A DNA stretch of 64,000 nucleotides from Rosa chinensis (GCF_002994745.2 NC_037088.1:58298397-58362396); one strand, 5' to 3'; shown: positions 31,793 to 43,566, counted from the first letter of the stretch. Translations and numbers: made by a program. Notes: a model not told the origin generated them from the sequence alone.

Positions 31793-34557
31793 TGTAATAA
31801 CCCGAAAATTAGTGTCAACTATAAAACACTATATTATTAACTATATTTGAAAAATCTTTGTTATTGAGCTCAAGACTGTCATCTATGTTATTTTTGTGAT
31901 GCATGTCATTTTAGTACTAATTATTGTAATTTTTAATTGGGTAAATATGGATGTGTATGTGTGTGTGTGTATATATATATATGCATATATATATATATTT
32001 AGCAAGTGGATTTATGCTTTCTTTCTTTTTACTTTTTTTTAATTTTATTCTATCATTTTAATCATTTAACCTAAATAGTAATTAGTCACTCACCTTATAA
32101 TAATTTGTCACTTACTTATTTTATGCTTATTTCTAGCCTATTTAAGCATATGATCTGATCATACTTCTTACAAGCTTGAAGATCAAATGCAAAATTGATC
32201 TAAAACTCCCTTAGTTGAAGAGAAAACTCAACTAGAAGTTATTCACACAAATCCTTCATCCTATTTCTCTTAAGAAGTTTCCTTTTTGTGAAAGAAGTCC
32301 AAAGTTTGATCACAAGACCTTCTGAGTTTCTTAAGTAAGTACATGAATACATTTTTTATGTTCTTTTGTCTTTAAGATTTATCAAACTACATAATCAATG
32401 ATAAGATGGAAAAGGATCTGCTTTGCTGCAAACTAGTATTTTCGTATATAAAAAAATCTTTTTTGTCAAAAATAATTACAGTATTAAATTCCTCATCAAA
32501 AGTTCTTCAATTTAGGCTTTTGAATCACAAAAAAAGGTTAAGAAATGAAGAAGTTATGGCTAATCAAAGTTTTCAACTTTTAAACTTGCTGGAAACCTCA
32601 TACAGCCATCACAACTTCAAAAATTCATATCTCCCTCATTTCTTATCCATTTTCTACAAACTTTATATCAATTTGAAGCTTAGGACCTCTACTTCTGATA
32701 TGGAGAGTTTGAGAAGTAATGGTAAAATACACTGTACGTAATTACTTAGACATCAAAGGACAATATCAAAAATATCGGTTTCTGCACTGTTATGGTTCTT
32801 CACCATTTCTGGACTATATCACTCTGATTTGGACTACATGACTTATTCCATTGCATTACTTGTGAAAAACCCTTTCAAATGGTGTACTCAATTGACTAAT
32901 TCGGACTTGTGATGGACAACATAACACATCTTGAAGTTTGATGACTCTAATTGGAGAAACATGAACATGGTTGATGAACTTCAATGGATTTGGACATAAG
33001 GACTGAAATACTAACTATAATATAATTTTGTTAAATTGTTTATAGTTACTTATTTAATGCTTGTGCTTTATTATTACCTATTTTACTTGATTTCAATTAT
33101 GTATAAGCTTCTTTTTAATATTTATACTAACTATAATTTAATTTTGTTAAATTGTTTATAGTTACTTATTTAATGCTTGTGCTTTATTACTACCTATTTT
33201 ACTTGATTTCAATTATGTATAAGCTTCTTTTTAATGTTTATACTAACTGTAATTTAATTTTGTTAAATTGTTTATAGTTACTTATTTAATGCTTGTGCTT
33301 TATTATTACCTATTTTACTTGATTTCAATTATGTATAAACTTCTTTTTAATTATGTTGTTTGCTAGTGAATTTACTTATTTGTGATATACAATTATGTTA
33401 TACATGTTTTCATATGAGATTATTCCTAAGTATATGTATCTATATGTGTGTGTACATATACATATATTATGATCTATAATTCATAAAGATTGTATGTTGT
33501 GAATTTGATTATGTCTGAAAAGTATAATTGTGAAGCTGGGTGATTACAACAACCCCGTGCTTAAGTGAATTACTGGTAAATGTGTTTTGGTGCTTCGTGG
33601 TTATGCTTCGTGGTTGTTAAGCTGTGGGCCCTAGTCCATTCAGATAGTGCACTATTATACTCTTAGGAAGGGTGCTTACTTTGAGTATACATGCCTTGGA
33701 AGTGTCCTTGGTATGCTGCGGCTTACCCGTGCTTTGGTATTATGGACCCTAGCATGTGGATTTATGATTTGTTACCAGTCAACCTGGCTTTCCCGTATTT
33801 CGGTATTATGGACCCTAACACGTGGATTTATGATTTGTTACCAGTTAATCCTAAAATTCACTAAAAAGAGAAGTGTACTTATATTATTCGATCAAATATC
33901 TATCTATGATATATTTTTAATATGTGATGGTGTGAGTAAAAAGAGAATCAAGCATGTATTGCTTAAAGTTTATTTCACATATTAATGGTGCAATATTTGT
34001 TGGTTCAATAAGGAGATGTGATTAAGTGATTTATTACCAGTCTCATAAACCATTCACACAAATGAATATATTTGTATATATGTGTGTGTATGTATTGTGT
34101 GTATATATATATACATATTTAAGAATTCGTATGAACTTAAATGGTTCTTGGTACATTTTAACTTGGTTGTTCAGTTTTGATTTCTTATAAGACACATTAA
34201 TATAAGAATGTAAGTTGTGTACTTACTGGGCTTGTGTTGCTCATGATGCTACACCTTCTTGTTTTCAGGTATTGAGTAGATGCTTGGGGAAATGAGATGA
34301 ACCTACTAGATAAAATAATATTTTTCTACTACTATTTCTAGTAAATACCTGTACTGATTCGAATTTTGCTTAACTTTGGTTATGTAAATATATTACCGAT
34401 ATTTGTTTTCTAATAAAGTACTATTCAAACATGTATATAATTTCTTTTACTTCTTGTTGATTTATTCAAGAAGAAAATTTTATTTGTTTTGACTCACGTC
34501 ACAAATTCACGAGCCATATTTCAGTACAATATTGGCCTTGGATTTGGAGGCGTGACA
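31793..34557. mobile_element. Second solo LTR (2765 bp), inserted in duplicated unit 1
   Basis: Starts TGTAATAACCCG and ends GGAGGCGTGACA, with a perfect 5-bp target duplication AAAAT at 31788-31792 and 34558-34562. The sister unit preserves the uninterrupted site: GATTAATAAAATACCCCTA near 43411-43430. No internal retrotransposon genes are present. Open frames inside (32406-32741, 33647-33985) are LTR sequence without domains. Confidence 0.95.
33009..33357 (+). repeat. Three roughly 116-bp tandem repeats in the LTR
   Basis: The unit ACTAACTATAAT(A/T)TAATTTTG through GTATAAGCTTCTTTTTAAT occurs three times, starting near 33010, 33125 and 33241, with few differences. A shorter pair (GGTATTATGGACCCTA..A..GTGGATTTATG) follows near 33735-33845. 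Confidence 0.85.
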
Positions 34558-35516
34558 AAAATACCCCTACATAAATAAATGTTCATGAGAGAGATATATA
34601 TATAGTTCAATTTGTAAACAACGGGATGCAAGGTTCTCATATTCCAAGTGTTCAATTTGAAGCCTTAGGGTTGTAGTAGTCATGAACTCATGATTTCTAC
34701 CTCATAAGGAGATTTAAAAAAAAAAAAAAAAAATTCCATTGATAATAAGTATCAATACATACAACCGTATTAGGTCAGGCTAGAGTAACCATATTGTCAA
34801 AACAGTTTCAATATAGCGTCAAAGCCACAAGCCGGATAGACCAGAAACCACTTTAGTCACACCATGTCAGCACAAAACAGGCTCGAACAGCCTGGATCCG
34901 AAACTGATCAATGCTCCTTGATATCCCTGTTTCGCTAGCCTCCGATCTACTGGAAACCATAAGACCCTGTGCGACTCTTGTAGTCAACGACATGTCGTCT
35001 CCTCAATTCAAACAGCCACAACCCGAAAATTGTTGTGCGTCGACGATAGACACCCCATGGAAATTCGCTATCATGAGTAGGGTTACACTCACACCCTTGG
35101 GTTTTATATTTTTGGGCTTCCCTCTTGTTTTTTTTTAAAAAAAATTATTTCTTATCAAATTTTTTTTTAAACCCTTAGCACACTCCACCTTTACATATGT
35201 CAGTAAGAGTCGAACCCATGACGGGCCTGATGGCATGACCTATACAGTGTTGGAATTATAATTTTTTTTTTAGGGCTTTCCTCTTGAAAATAGCCACATT
35301 TGACGCTTTATGATACCTCACATTCAAAAAAAAAAAAAAAAAAAAAACTACTAGTTAATAGTCCAATGGGGTTTAACTGTTCAACCACCAAGGGCATGAA
35401 ATTTAATGAGGATTACGGATTACCAACCCTTTTCAATTGTATTTATCCCTTTAGGATTGGTATTCCTAGTCGGATACTATTTCCCAGCCTAGTTTAGTTT
35501 TCAAACCTACGAGCTC
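34558..35516. other. Upstream region of KRR1-like gene A
   Basis: Duplicated module sequence containing a minus-strand retroelement tail (about 34710-35120, running left from an A-run; described at 38463-38900) and poly-A/T runs. The small open frame at 34911-35138 is part of that element. No other gene. Confidence 0.6.
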
Positions 35517-35523
35517 TATAAAA
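35517..35523 (+). promoter_or_regulatory. Candidate TATA box of KRR1-like gene A
   Basis: TATAAAA in the context GAGCTCTATAAAACC, 132 bp before the start codon. The same box is kept at 44374-44380 and 51316-51322, before the other two intact genes. Confidence 0.55.
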
Positions 35524-35648
35524 CCACCCATCTCCTAGAAAATTTGCACACCATCTTTGCCAAACTAATTTGTTACAGATCCAACCCTCCAGTTTCTTAC
35601 TTTCTATTACTTTGTGCGTAAGGTTTTGGAAGCAGATCAACAAGGACG

Positions 35649-36329
35649 ATGGAGAAGAACCAGAATGGCGTAGTTGGGGAGCATGACATGTCGAAACCTC
35701 CGGAGGTCAATACGTTTGACCCTTCATGGAGCGACGAAGGGATTCTTCAACTTGAACTCGTCTCTTTATCTAAGAGATACCCTAAACACCTAGAACCATA
35801 TTTGCTACAAAGTTTTCCAAAGACGCAACAAGTGTTTAGCATCATTCGATTTACGTATATGGTGGATCCCTATAATAGTTGCATCACATTGTCAACAACC
35901 AGGAAGGAACCAGCTGTTATTCGCAGAGCCAAGGAGTTTCTTCAACTTGTAGTTCACCACATGCCTACACAATTAGCATTTAAACTCTTTACTGGATGGC
36001 TATCATCTGACATCATCAAGATCTGGCGTCAAGATGGTGGCCTTTGCAAAGACATTGGGGTCAGCGGGGAACAATTTCATGAACGGAAGAATCTTTTCCG
36101 GGACTCCAGAGACGCACTTGAAAGGTTGACGTCCTGCAAAATTATCATACAGTCTATGACTATCGTGGTTATCGGTAAATCCGAAGGAATAAAGATTGTC
36201 AGGGATATGGTGAAAGACTGCTTTGTTTCCAATGAGTCTCCTGCACCAAAGATCAGGAGAGCCGAGAGAGAACTGGCGAGGAAGGATATTGAGGCTGTGC
36301 GCCGCCGACTTCACGAGAAGCAGCATTAG
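35649..36329 (+). CDS. KRR1-like protein, copy A (single exon, 226 aa)
   Basis: Related to KRR1, an RNA-binding factor of the small-subunit processome needed for 18S rRNA maturation in the nucleolus. Landmarks shared with plant KRR1 are FDPSW (23-27), STTRK (82-86), DIIKI (121-125) and a second KH-like region (about 134-195) with the ALERLTSC...IGKSEGIKIVRDMVKDC pattern. Differences: it is far shorter than KRR1 (my recollection is roughly 380-400 aa), has no lysine-rich C-terminal tail and no introns, and lacks the GPNSSTLK-type loop before ALE, which is shortened to FRDSRD. It may therefore be a diverged retrocopy with altered or lost RNA binding. A TATA box and a short leader precede it. 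It is about 98% identical to copy B by eye; W126 replaces the G of the family DIIKIG. Confidence 0.8.
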   Translation: MEKNQNGVVGEHDMSKPPEVNTFDPSWSDEGILQLELVSLSKRYPKHLEPYLLQSFPKTQQVFSIIRFTYMVDPYNSCITLSTTRKEPAVIRRAKEFLQLVVHHMPTQLAFKLFTGWLSSDIIKIWRQDGGLCKDIGVSGEQFHERKNLFRDSRDALERLTSCKIIIQSMTIVVIGKSEGIKIVRDMVKDCFVSNESPAPKIRRAERELARKDIEAVRRRLHEKQH

Positions 36330-38462
36330 AGTTGTACCCTGCTGTTGTCGTTCATGTATCAGAAACAGAGGGTGTTAATGGTGAACATTGATACGAGGTT
36401 GGATCTGGAAAATGGAGTGGATGTGGGATAAGGGTTTGAGAGAAGAATAGAGGTAGTGTGTGGGTGACGATGACATAGAGAATCGTGGGACACCTAGGAT
36501 AAACAAGATCTATGGCTCTAATTCTGCTGCGCTTCGCTACCATGTTCCAATCTCTCACCAACTATTGTTTACGAACTTCTTCTTTATAATTTAACGCATG
36601 TTACTGTATATTTTAATAAATTTATGGTCCTGTTTTTTTTTTGGCCGTTGACTCACAAGAATTATAAATAAAAAAAATAAAAAAAACCATAGCGAGAATA
36701 CGATTTTGTGAGGACAATTCTTAGGTTCACATTTTAGGTGAATGAGCATATTCACATTCTCTTGCAATTAACGGATAATAACTTTATAATTTTCTAATCT
36801 AACTATTCATGTTGTATAACGTAATACAAAGATTAGCTCGGTAAAAAATCAATCAAATTGAAGACCTTTTAATTATCGATTCCTATGGAATACATTGACA
36901 GTTCATCATAATAGTAGTAAGTGTTGTTAGAACCATCCATTTATTTGACTCAATTAGATAATTAAACGATTTTTGATTCGATTGATTTTTTACAAAGATT
37001 ATTTTTAAAGGCTAATTTAAGATATGGATCGTTAGATTATAAATTTATTAAGTCAAAGTATGTTAATCGACAATGTGGATGAATATGCTCGTTCACCCTA
37101 GAGATGAACCTAAGAATTGTTCTGTGATATGCTCAATTGTCAATTTACAAAGAGTGATACTATCATTTGATCATTCATCTCTCTCTAACCCCAATAGCGA
37201 CAAAAAGAAATAGGGTAAAATAGTTTTTTTTTTTTAAATCTAACAAATGAAGAAATTAGAAAAAAATATTTTAGGTAAAAAGATAGAGACTTATTAGAAC
37301 AATCCTATTTAAGTATGACTTGCCAAGAACAAAAAGGTGGTAGAATTAGACTTTTGAAATATTTACATTATATCTTCAACTTTACACTTAAAAATTCCAA
37401 CAAAAAAGAAATTGTACACTTGAAAATCGTTTGTACTCGTGGACTTCTTATTTGTCCTTGTATTCTCTCTAATTCGATTAACCATAGCCAATTCTTATAT
37501 AATCCATCAATTTCTGCATGAACTGTAGACATAGTTAGACAAATCAAACTAGTTTTCGACTTTGAGTCACGCAGAAAACACACCCTTAATATGGACAAGG
37601 CTCAAATTAGTTTTGAGTTTACTCCCCATGTTATCAATTCATTCAGAAATTGATCAATAGTTGATTGATGGCTATGATTAATTAAACCGGAGAGTATAAG
37701 AGAATATTCGGTAAGACTAGAAGCTGATCATAAATATCAATGATTTTAGGTGTAAAATTAAGTGTGGTGAAGTGAATTTAGATTTTTATTTATTTAAAGA
37801 AAACATGCTATGACATCGAAAAAGAAAGAGTTTATTTCCTAACATACATGATTTTGGACAAAATGGTAATTTTCGTCAAACATATGAAGTGGATACATCC
37901 ACTCAACATATATGGTATCTAGATAAATATGTCCTAGCCACACGAGAAAATCAATGACACGCTACGTACACGAGTTTAAATTTGAGAATTTCGAGCTCTG
38001 TTTTATGGCTTGAGACCGTGGTCAAAGTTATGGCACGTTTATTTATTTGGGACAGAAAAAATCATTAATCGGAGACAACTGAAATGAGAGAATGAAGGAA
38101 TTATTAGGGGAATATTTCATTTTCATAAAGATGTTTACTTACCATATGAAATCGTAATAATTAAAAATACAACTGATTATAATTGATGTTGTTTATTAAT
38201 GTTCATGAATCGGAATTAAAACTAGTTCGATTACTAAAATATCCCTACAAAAATAAATGTTCATGAGATATATATAGTTCAATTTGTAAACAACGGGATG
38301 CAAGGTTCTCATATTCCAAGTGATCAATTTGAAGCCCTAGGGTTGTAGGAGTTATGAACTCACTATCTCTATCTCATGAAGAGATGTATTCCAAGTGTTC
38401 AATTTGAAGCCTTAGGGTTGTAGGAGTCATGAACTCATGATCTCTATCTCATGAAGAAATGT
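36330..38462. other. Type-b module between KRR1-like A and truncated copy 1
   Basis: Homologous to 45176-47321. Directly after the stop codon of gene A comes a stretch (about 36345-36460) also found at 30890-31060, 42489-42660 and 45190-45310. The tRNA-derived SINE present in type-a modules is absent here (uninterrupted GACATCGAAAAAGAAAG near 37812). No gene is supported; open frames at 37315-37598 are not conserved as proteins. Confidence 0.6.
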
Positions 38463-38900
38463 CTTTTTTTTTTCTTTTTTTTAAGAGGGGGATGAAAATA
38501 TTCCATTGATAATAAGTATCAATACATACAACCGTATTAGGTCAGGTTAGAGTAACCATATTGCCAAAACAGTTTCATTATAGCGTTAAAGCCACAAGCC
38601 GGACAGACCAGAAACCACTTTATTCACACCATGTCAGCATAAAACAGGCTCGAACAGCCTGGATCCGAAACCGATCGACGCTCCCTGACTTCCCTGTTTC
38701 GCTAGTCGCCAATCTGCTGGAAACCACAAAACCTTGTGTGCCTCCTGCAATCTATGACAGGTTGTCTCCTCAATTCAAACCACCACAACCCGTAAACTGC
38801 TATGCGTCGACGATAGACACCCCGTGGAAATTCGCTATCATGAGTAGGGTTTCACTCACACCCTTGGATTTTAGGTTGTTCTTGGGCTTTCCTCTAGTTT
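38463..38900 (-). mobile_element. Retroelement tail segment (LINE/SINE-like) in module b1
   Basis: On the minus strand a roughly 430-bp sequence ends TATCAATGGAATATTTTC, then a pyrimidine/A-rich tail and a long A-run. That is the form of a non-LTR element 3' end. The same segment sits at the matching place in all five modules (about 34710-35120, 38463-38900, 43567-44000, 47322-47770, 50461-50910), so it predates the duplications. No catalytic domain is readable and the target duplication was not resolved. Confidence 0.45.
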
Positions 38901-39379
38901 TTTTAAAAAAAAAAATTAATTTATTATTTTTCTTAATCCCTTAGCACACCCCAGCCTTACATATGTCAGTAAGACTTGAACTTATGACCTACACAATGTT
39001 GAAATTATAATTTATTTATTTTTTTGGAGCTTTCCTCTTGAAAATAGCCACATTTTGATGCTTTATAGTTTATAATACCTCACATATCCTTTAAAAAAAA
39101 AATTAAGAAACAATGGGGTTTAACGGTTCAATCACCAAATTTTCATGCCCAATTTAATGAGGATTACGGATACCAACCCTTTTCAATTGTATTTATCCTA
39201 GTCGGATACTGTTTCCCAGTCTAGTTTAGTTTCAAACCTACGTGCTCTTTAAAATCACCCAACTCCTAGAAAATTTGCACACCATCTTTGCCAGACTAAT
39301 TTGTTACAGAGCCAGCCCTCCAGTTTCTAACTTTCTATTACTTTGTGCGCAAGGTTTTGGAAGCAGATCAACAAGGACG

Positions 39380-39646
39380 ATGGAGAAGAACCAAATTGGC
39401 GTCGTTGGGGAGCATGACATATCGAAACCTCCGGAGGTCAATACGTTTGACCCTTCAGGGAGCGACGAAGGGATTCTTCAACTTGAAATCGTCTCTTTAT
39501 CTAAGAGATACCCTAAACACCTAGAACCATATTTGCTACAAAGTACTCTCATTCAAATGAGTTACAACATCAACCTTATAAACTCTATTGAGGGTGTGAC
39601 ACTTACTTGTCCAGTGGTCTCCAGTAGAAATATTTTCACTACTTAG
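39380..39646 (+). pseudogene. Truncated KRR1-like copy 1
   Basis: Starts like the intact genes (MEKNQIGVVGEHD) and matches them to LLQS (residue 55), then breaks at about 39544 into unrelated sequence, giving an 88-aa frame. It carries the FDPSW to FDPSG change also found in truncated copy 2, so both descend from an already altered copy. The TATA box has mutated to TTTAAAA (near 39247). The KH-like half is absent. Confidence 0.85.
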
Positions 39647-40200
39647 CTTGCGCATCACCATATTCAAGTTTTTCTTGTTGACCCCAATAATCAGACCAAG
39701 CTTTTCAGCTAGTATTTGGAAGAGACACTTTCCTAGCTAGGAAATGTCTGTGAGGTCAAGTTCCCTTTCCCAAATCAATGTGAAGCAACACACATTCATC
39801 TCCGAGGTTCAATTCCTTGAAAAAAAAAAAAAAAAAAGTAAGAAGCATTCTAGCTGCTAGCAAGTCTCGAACTTGGAGCCTGGTGAAAACAAAGTAATCA
39901 AACAAGCCACTGCGCCAAATGCGCAGCACTTATGCATTGACGAATAAAGCTGAAATTTATATATATAAATAATTTTGAAAAAAATATAAAACTCCAGGTG
40001 GACGGACCTGGTCCCACGTGTGGAGGTTTTCCCTCCAAGATATCAAACGACGCCGTATTGGAGTCGATTTTCTGGGTTTCGCTCTCTCAATTCTCCGAGT
40101 GCATACCATTTCCGATTTAAGCTCTGAAAACCAAGACTGATTTCTCCCCCCACTCATTTCCCCAAATTTTCACATTTCGAAACCCTAACATTTCAAGAAA
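39545..40200. other. Junction and promoter region of the ubiquitin-like gene
   Basis: Unique sequence with no gene. Near the right end are TATAAAA (39985-39991) and a G-box CACGTG (40015-40020) about 180 bp before the ubiquitin-like start codon. Their relation to a real transcription start is not known. Confidence 0.45.
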
Positions 40201-41798
40201 ATGCCGATCAATGTCATTCACCAATTCCAATTGGCCGTGCCGAGCACAGAGCTCACCGTCGCCGCCGTGAAGCTAATGGTGCACCACCGTGTGGGGATTT
40301 CTCCGGCGAGGCAGTCCCTTTTCTTGGACGGAGATGAGCTCACCGGTGACGGGACTTTGGCACAGTTCGGGGTACAGCTCGACTCAACACTGATCCTCAC
40401 CGTCGGAGATCCTCTTCCGTCCGGCGAGGAAGAGTAAGCGGCCATTGAAACGAAACTGTAAAATTCTTAGGGTTCAAGATTCAAGCATGACGGTCTTTAA
40501 TAGCTGCTCTAATCTTTCGTTTCTTTACTTTTCTTACTGATTGAGTCGGCTTGATCAGGATTGCTGGAGGCAATGGTACTAGTTACTATCATCACCAACC
40601 ACATGCATATGGTTTCAGTTATCCTCACTACATGTGAGTCTCTCTCTCTCTTTTTTTTTTTTTTTGATTATGAACGTTTCTTGTTTCTGAATATTCAATA
40701 ATGATTATTCAATTATAGGCACTTCAATGGCAATCAATCTTTCCTCGCTTACAACTTTCCTGCATACAACTATCCTGCTTATAACCATATGTAAGTTCTT
40801 GGTCTTTTAGTCTTTTGGATTTAGGTGTGAATGTAGCATCCATCTAATTATGTTCTTTGTTGCTGATAGGCAATGGAATGCTCCAATTGTAAACTACTGG
40901 GCACAATCTCAGAATGCACATCACCAGTAAGTTTGGAAACTCATGAGGTTGATACAGTTCTATGTAGTTAGTGTTTGTTATGTATGATTCTCCCTTTTCA
41001 TATAAGAATGGAATTGCAAGAGGAAATGCATATGTGCATGTGCTGATAGTTTGTGGGGTTATCCTTATATTATAATTGCAGTCTTGTAGATAAACCTCCT
41101 GAAACTTAAACTTACATTCTGAACTCTAAGACTCTCGGAAGAGAAAAAATAGTCTTAAGAAATACAGTATTGGAAACACATTGTTAAACATCATTATCAG
41201 AGGAATATGCATAGTCTGCATACATGATCAAAGGTAAATCAATCAAGATATCCCAAAACCAACAACCATGCAACATATCTGTAAAGTCCCCAAAGTTGCC
41301 CGAGCATTCTTTTATTCCTATCGACCAAGCTGTGGATCTCTTCCTCATGGAAATACCTTGGTTCTGTTGCTGGAATATCAAAATGCTATCCAAAAAACAC
41401 AATCAAACTCAAATAAAACATCATTTACATGTGTATGGAATTTGTTTTTTATGTGTAGTTACTGCAGTAATATGTATCTTAAGACTCTCAGTTATATGTC
41501 TTGTGTTTAATATAGGGATGACTCTGCAGCAAATCAAAATGGGCCTGACATGCTTCCAGCGAAGATCGGTTTACATATCATGAGGGCAGGATCATTTCAT
41601 GTATTGACAGTGATTGACATGGAGCTGACCCATACAGTGTATAATCTGAAGGTGGAAATTCAGACGATCCTCGGTCATGATCTTTGGAGCCAGAGGTTGG
41701 ACGATGGCGAAAATCCTTTGGATGACCAGGCCATGATTCAAGACATCCCAAAGTTGCTTGAAACACAAATTGTCTATCTCTCTATAGTGTCAGTGTAA
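40201..41798 (+). CDS. Two-domain ubiquitin-like protein, 5 exons
   Basis: Exons 40201-40433, 40559-40633, 40719-40790, 40870-40926 and 41516-41798 all have GT/AG ends and join in frame: 720 bp, 239 aa. Residues 1-75 form a ubiquitin-like fold by pattern (VAAVKLMVHHRVGISPARQSLFLDGDELTGDGTLAQFGVQLDSTLILTV). Residues about 78-150 are a linker rich in Tyr, Asn, His and Pro (YYHHQPHAYGFSYPHY, YNFPAYNYPAYNH), encoded by three small exons. Residues about 158-239 are a second, more diverged ubiquitin-like domain (VYNLKVEIQTILGHDLWSQRLDDGENPLDD..MIQDIPKLL). There is no C-terminal Gly-Gly, so it is probably an adaptor or integral-domain protein and not a conjugated modifier. I do not recognise a named family. 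It sits between a truncated and an intact KRR1-like copy. Confidence 0.85.
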
Positions 41799-42051
41799 CG
41801 CTTCCATGGAGACTGGAAAACTTCTTCTTTGGATGACCAGACTTCTGCATAAGCCTCGCAATGTATTCTTTTCATGCCACTTGAGAAATCCATATCATAG
41901 AATGTCAACAAACAAATACTATAAAACATAAGCAAAACTCAGAATAATAAGGTACTGATATATAATGTGATACTGTGCAGCTACATTACAAGGAAGACCC
42001 TTTATTAACTAGTCGGAGAAGCTTAAGAGTTGAACAAATAAAAGAACATAC
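41799..42051. other. 3' flank of the ubiquitin-like gene, start of module a2
   Basis: After the stop codon the sequence GCTTCCATGGAGACTGG and TTGGATGACCAG repeats a piece of exon 5, then continues as the duplicated module. Confidence 0.55.
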
Positions 42052-42173
42052 TTTCTGAGTTTCTGGGTCTGGTTGGAAGCGGGGTATTGATTTCTGCTTA
42101 GCTTCAGCTCTGTGCAGCATTTCACAGTTTGCAAGGGCAGCTTTCAAAATCTCCAGCGCTTCAGGGTAATCCT
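42052..42173 (-). pseudogene. Exon-like fragment (copy 2), gene unknown
   Basis: A 122-bp minus-strand open segment with TGTACAG acceptor and GTATGTTC donor. It reads DYPEALEILKAALANCEML, then HRAEAKQKSIPRFQPDPETQK. The alternating hydrophobic/charged pattern suggests paired alpha helices. I cannot join it in frame to the minus-strand open segment at 42489-42659 (MSHDPVCHGPSHRHPHTT...), which ends in a plausible GTATGT donor. It looks like a piece of a broken multi-exon gene carried along in the duplications. Confidence 0.45.
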
Positions 42174-42851
42174 CTGTACATCCGTTTGAAATAAGTGATT
42201 AGCCTGTTCACTTACCCAATAAGCACAAACAATTCCGCAGGAAATTAAATTTCAAAGCCGAAAAGCTCAAAAGCCTCATCTTTAATAACAAAGGTAGCAT
42301 CTTTCATTGGTTGTTTTTTTTTTTTTTTTGTTAAAGCACGAAATCATTCGCATACTGTCAAGAAACCTCATTCTACTTATTCCAATTTAAATCAGAGGTA
42401 GCAATTACCAAACGTATTCATATATCCATTACATTAGGAACGTGAATAAGGAAAGTGTGTATATAATCAGGTTATGAACATACCTGCTGGTACCCATTTG
42501 CTGTTGTGGTCGTTCATGCATCAGAAACGGAGGGAGTGTTAATGGTGGACATTGATACGAGGTTGGATCTGGAAATGTGGGATAAGGGTTTGAGAGAAGA
42601 ATAGAGGTGGTGTGTGGGTGACGATGACTAGGTCCATGACATACAGGATCGTGGGACATTGATGGCTATGATCAATTCATACATAAATAGATGGCTATGA
42701 TTAATTAAACCGGAGAGTATAAGAGTATATTTGATATGACTAGAAACTCATGAATATCAATGATTTTAGTGTAAAATTAAGTGTGGTAAAGTGAATTTAG
42801 ATTTTCTTTTTTATTAAAGAAAATTTTTTATTAAAGAAAATACAACGAAAA

Positions 42852-42964
42852 GCCCAGTATTATTTGGTCTAGTGGCTTGGTCTTCCCTTCGTAAGCGGGA
42901 GATTGTGAGTTCGACTCACCAAAGACTAGTTGTAGTATTTGAGTTGTTTATCTAATTAAAAAAA
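42852..42964 (+). mobile_element. tRNA-derived SINE, module a2
   Basis: Box A-like TGGTCTAGTGG and box B GTTCGACTC, then GACTAGTTGTAGTATTTGAG and an A-rich end. Flanked by ACAACGAAAA and ACAACGAAGAAAA. It shares its insertion site with the copies at 31244 and 49733. Confidence 0.8.
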
Positions 42965-43566
42965 GACAACGAAGAAAAATTGTGTTTATTTCCTAAGGAA
43001 TAATCTTAAAGTCATCATTTTGGACAAAATGGTAATTCTGGTCAAACATATGAAGTGCATATCCATCCTCTCAACATATAAGATACCTAGATAAATTCGT
43101 TCTAGTCATACAAGAAAATCAATGACACGTGCTACATGAGTTTAAATTTGAGAATTTCAAGCTTAAGCCACAAACCAGAGAGTGGAAAAGTGATGACCAC
43201 TGTGGCTAAACTTGTGGCAAGTTTACTTATCTGGATTGAAAAAAATCATTAACCGGAAACAACTAGAATGGAAGAATGAAGGAATCATTAGGGCAATATT
43301 TCATTCCCATTAAGATGTTTACTTACCATATGAAATCGTAATAAGAATACAATTGATTACAATTGTTGTTGTTTACTAATGTTCATGAATCGGAATTAAA
43401 ACTAGTTCGATTAATAAAATACCCCTATAGAAATAAATGTTCATGAGAGAGATATATATAGCAATTTGTAAACAACGGGATGCAAGGTTCTCATATTCCA
43501 AGTGTTCAATTTGAAGCCTTAGGGTTGTAGGAGTCATGAACTCATGATCTCTACCTCATGAGGAGA
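42965..43566. other. Module a2 spacer
   Basis: Duplicated noncoding sequence. It contains the empty target site (near 43411-43430) matching the solo LTR insertion in unit 1. Confidence 0.6.

Larger units (their letters stand above)
28721..39544. repeat. Segmental duplication, unit 1
   Basis: Sister of 41516-48394. Later insertions specific to this unit are the solo LTR (31793-34557) and about 29046-30223. Its break from unit 2 similarity is at LLQS of the truncated KRR1-like copy, about 10 bp beyond the break in unit 2. Confidence 0.9.

Noticed and set aside
34911..35138. Peptide conserved in five modules (LLETIRPC..VVNDMSSPQF and relatives)
   Set aside because: Conservation follows from recent duplication. 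The frame lies antisense in a retroelement tail and is broken in type-b copies.
42852..42964. Possible tRNA gene
   Set aside because: Box A and box B are present, but there is no acceptor-stem pairing or clean cloverleaf. The copies have A-rich tails and target duplications, so this is a SINE.
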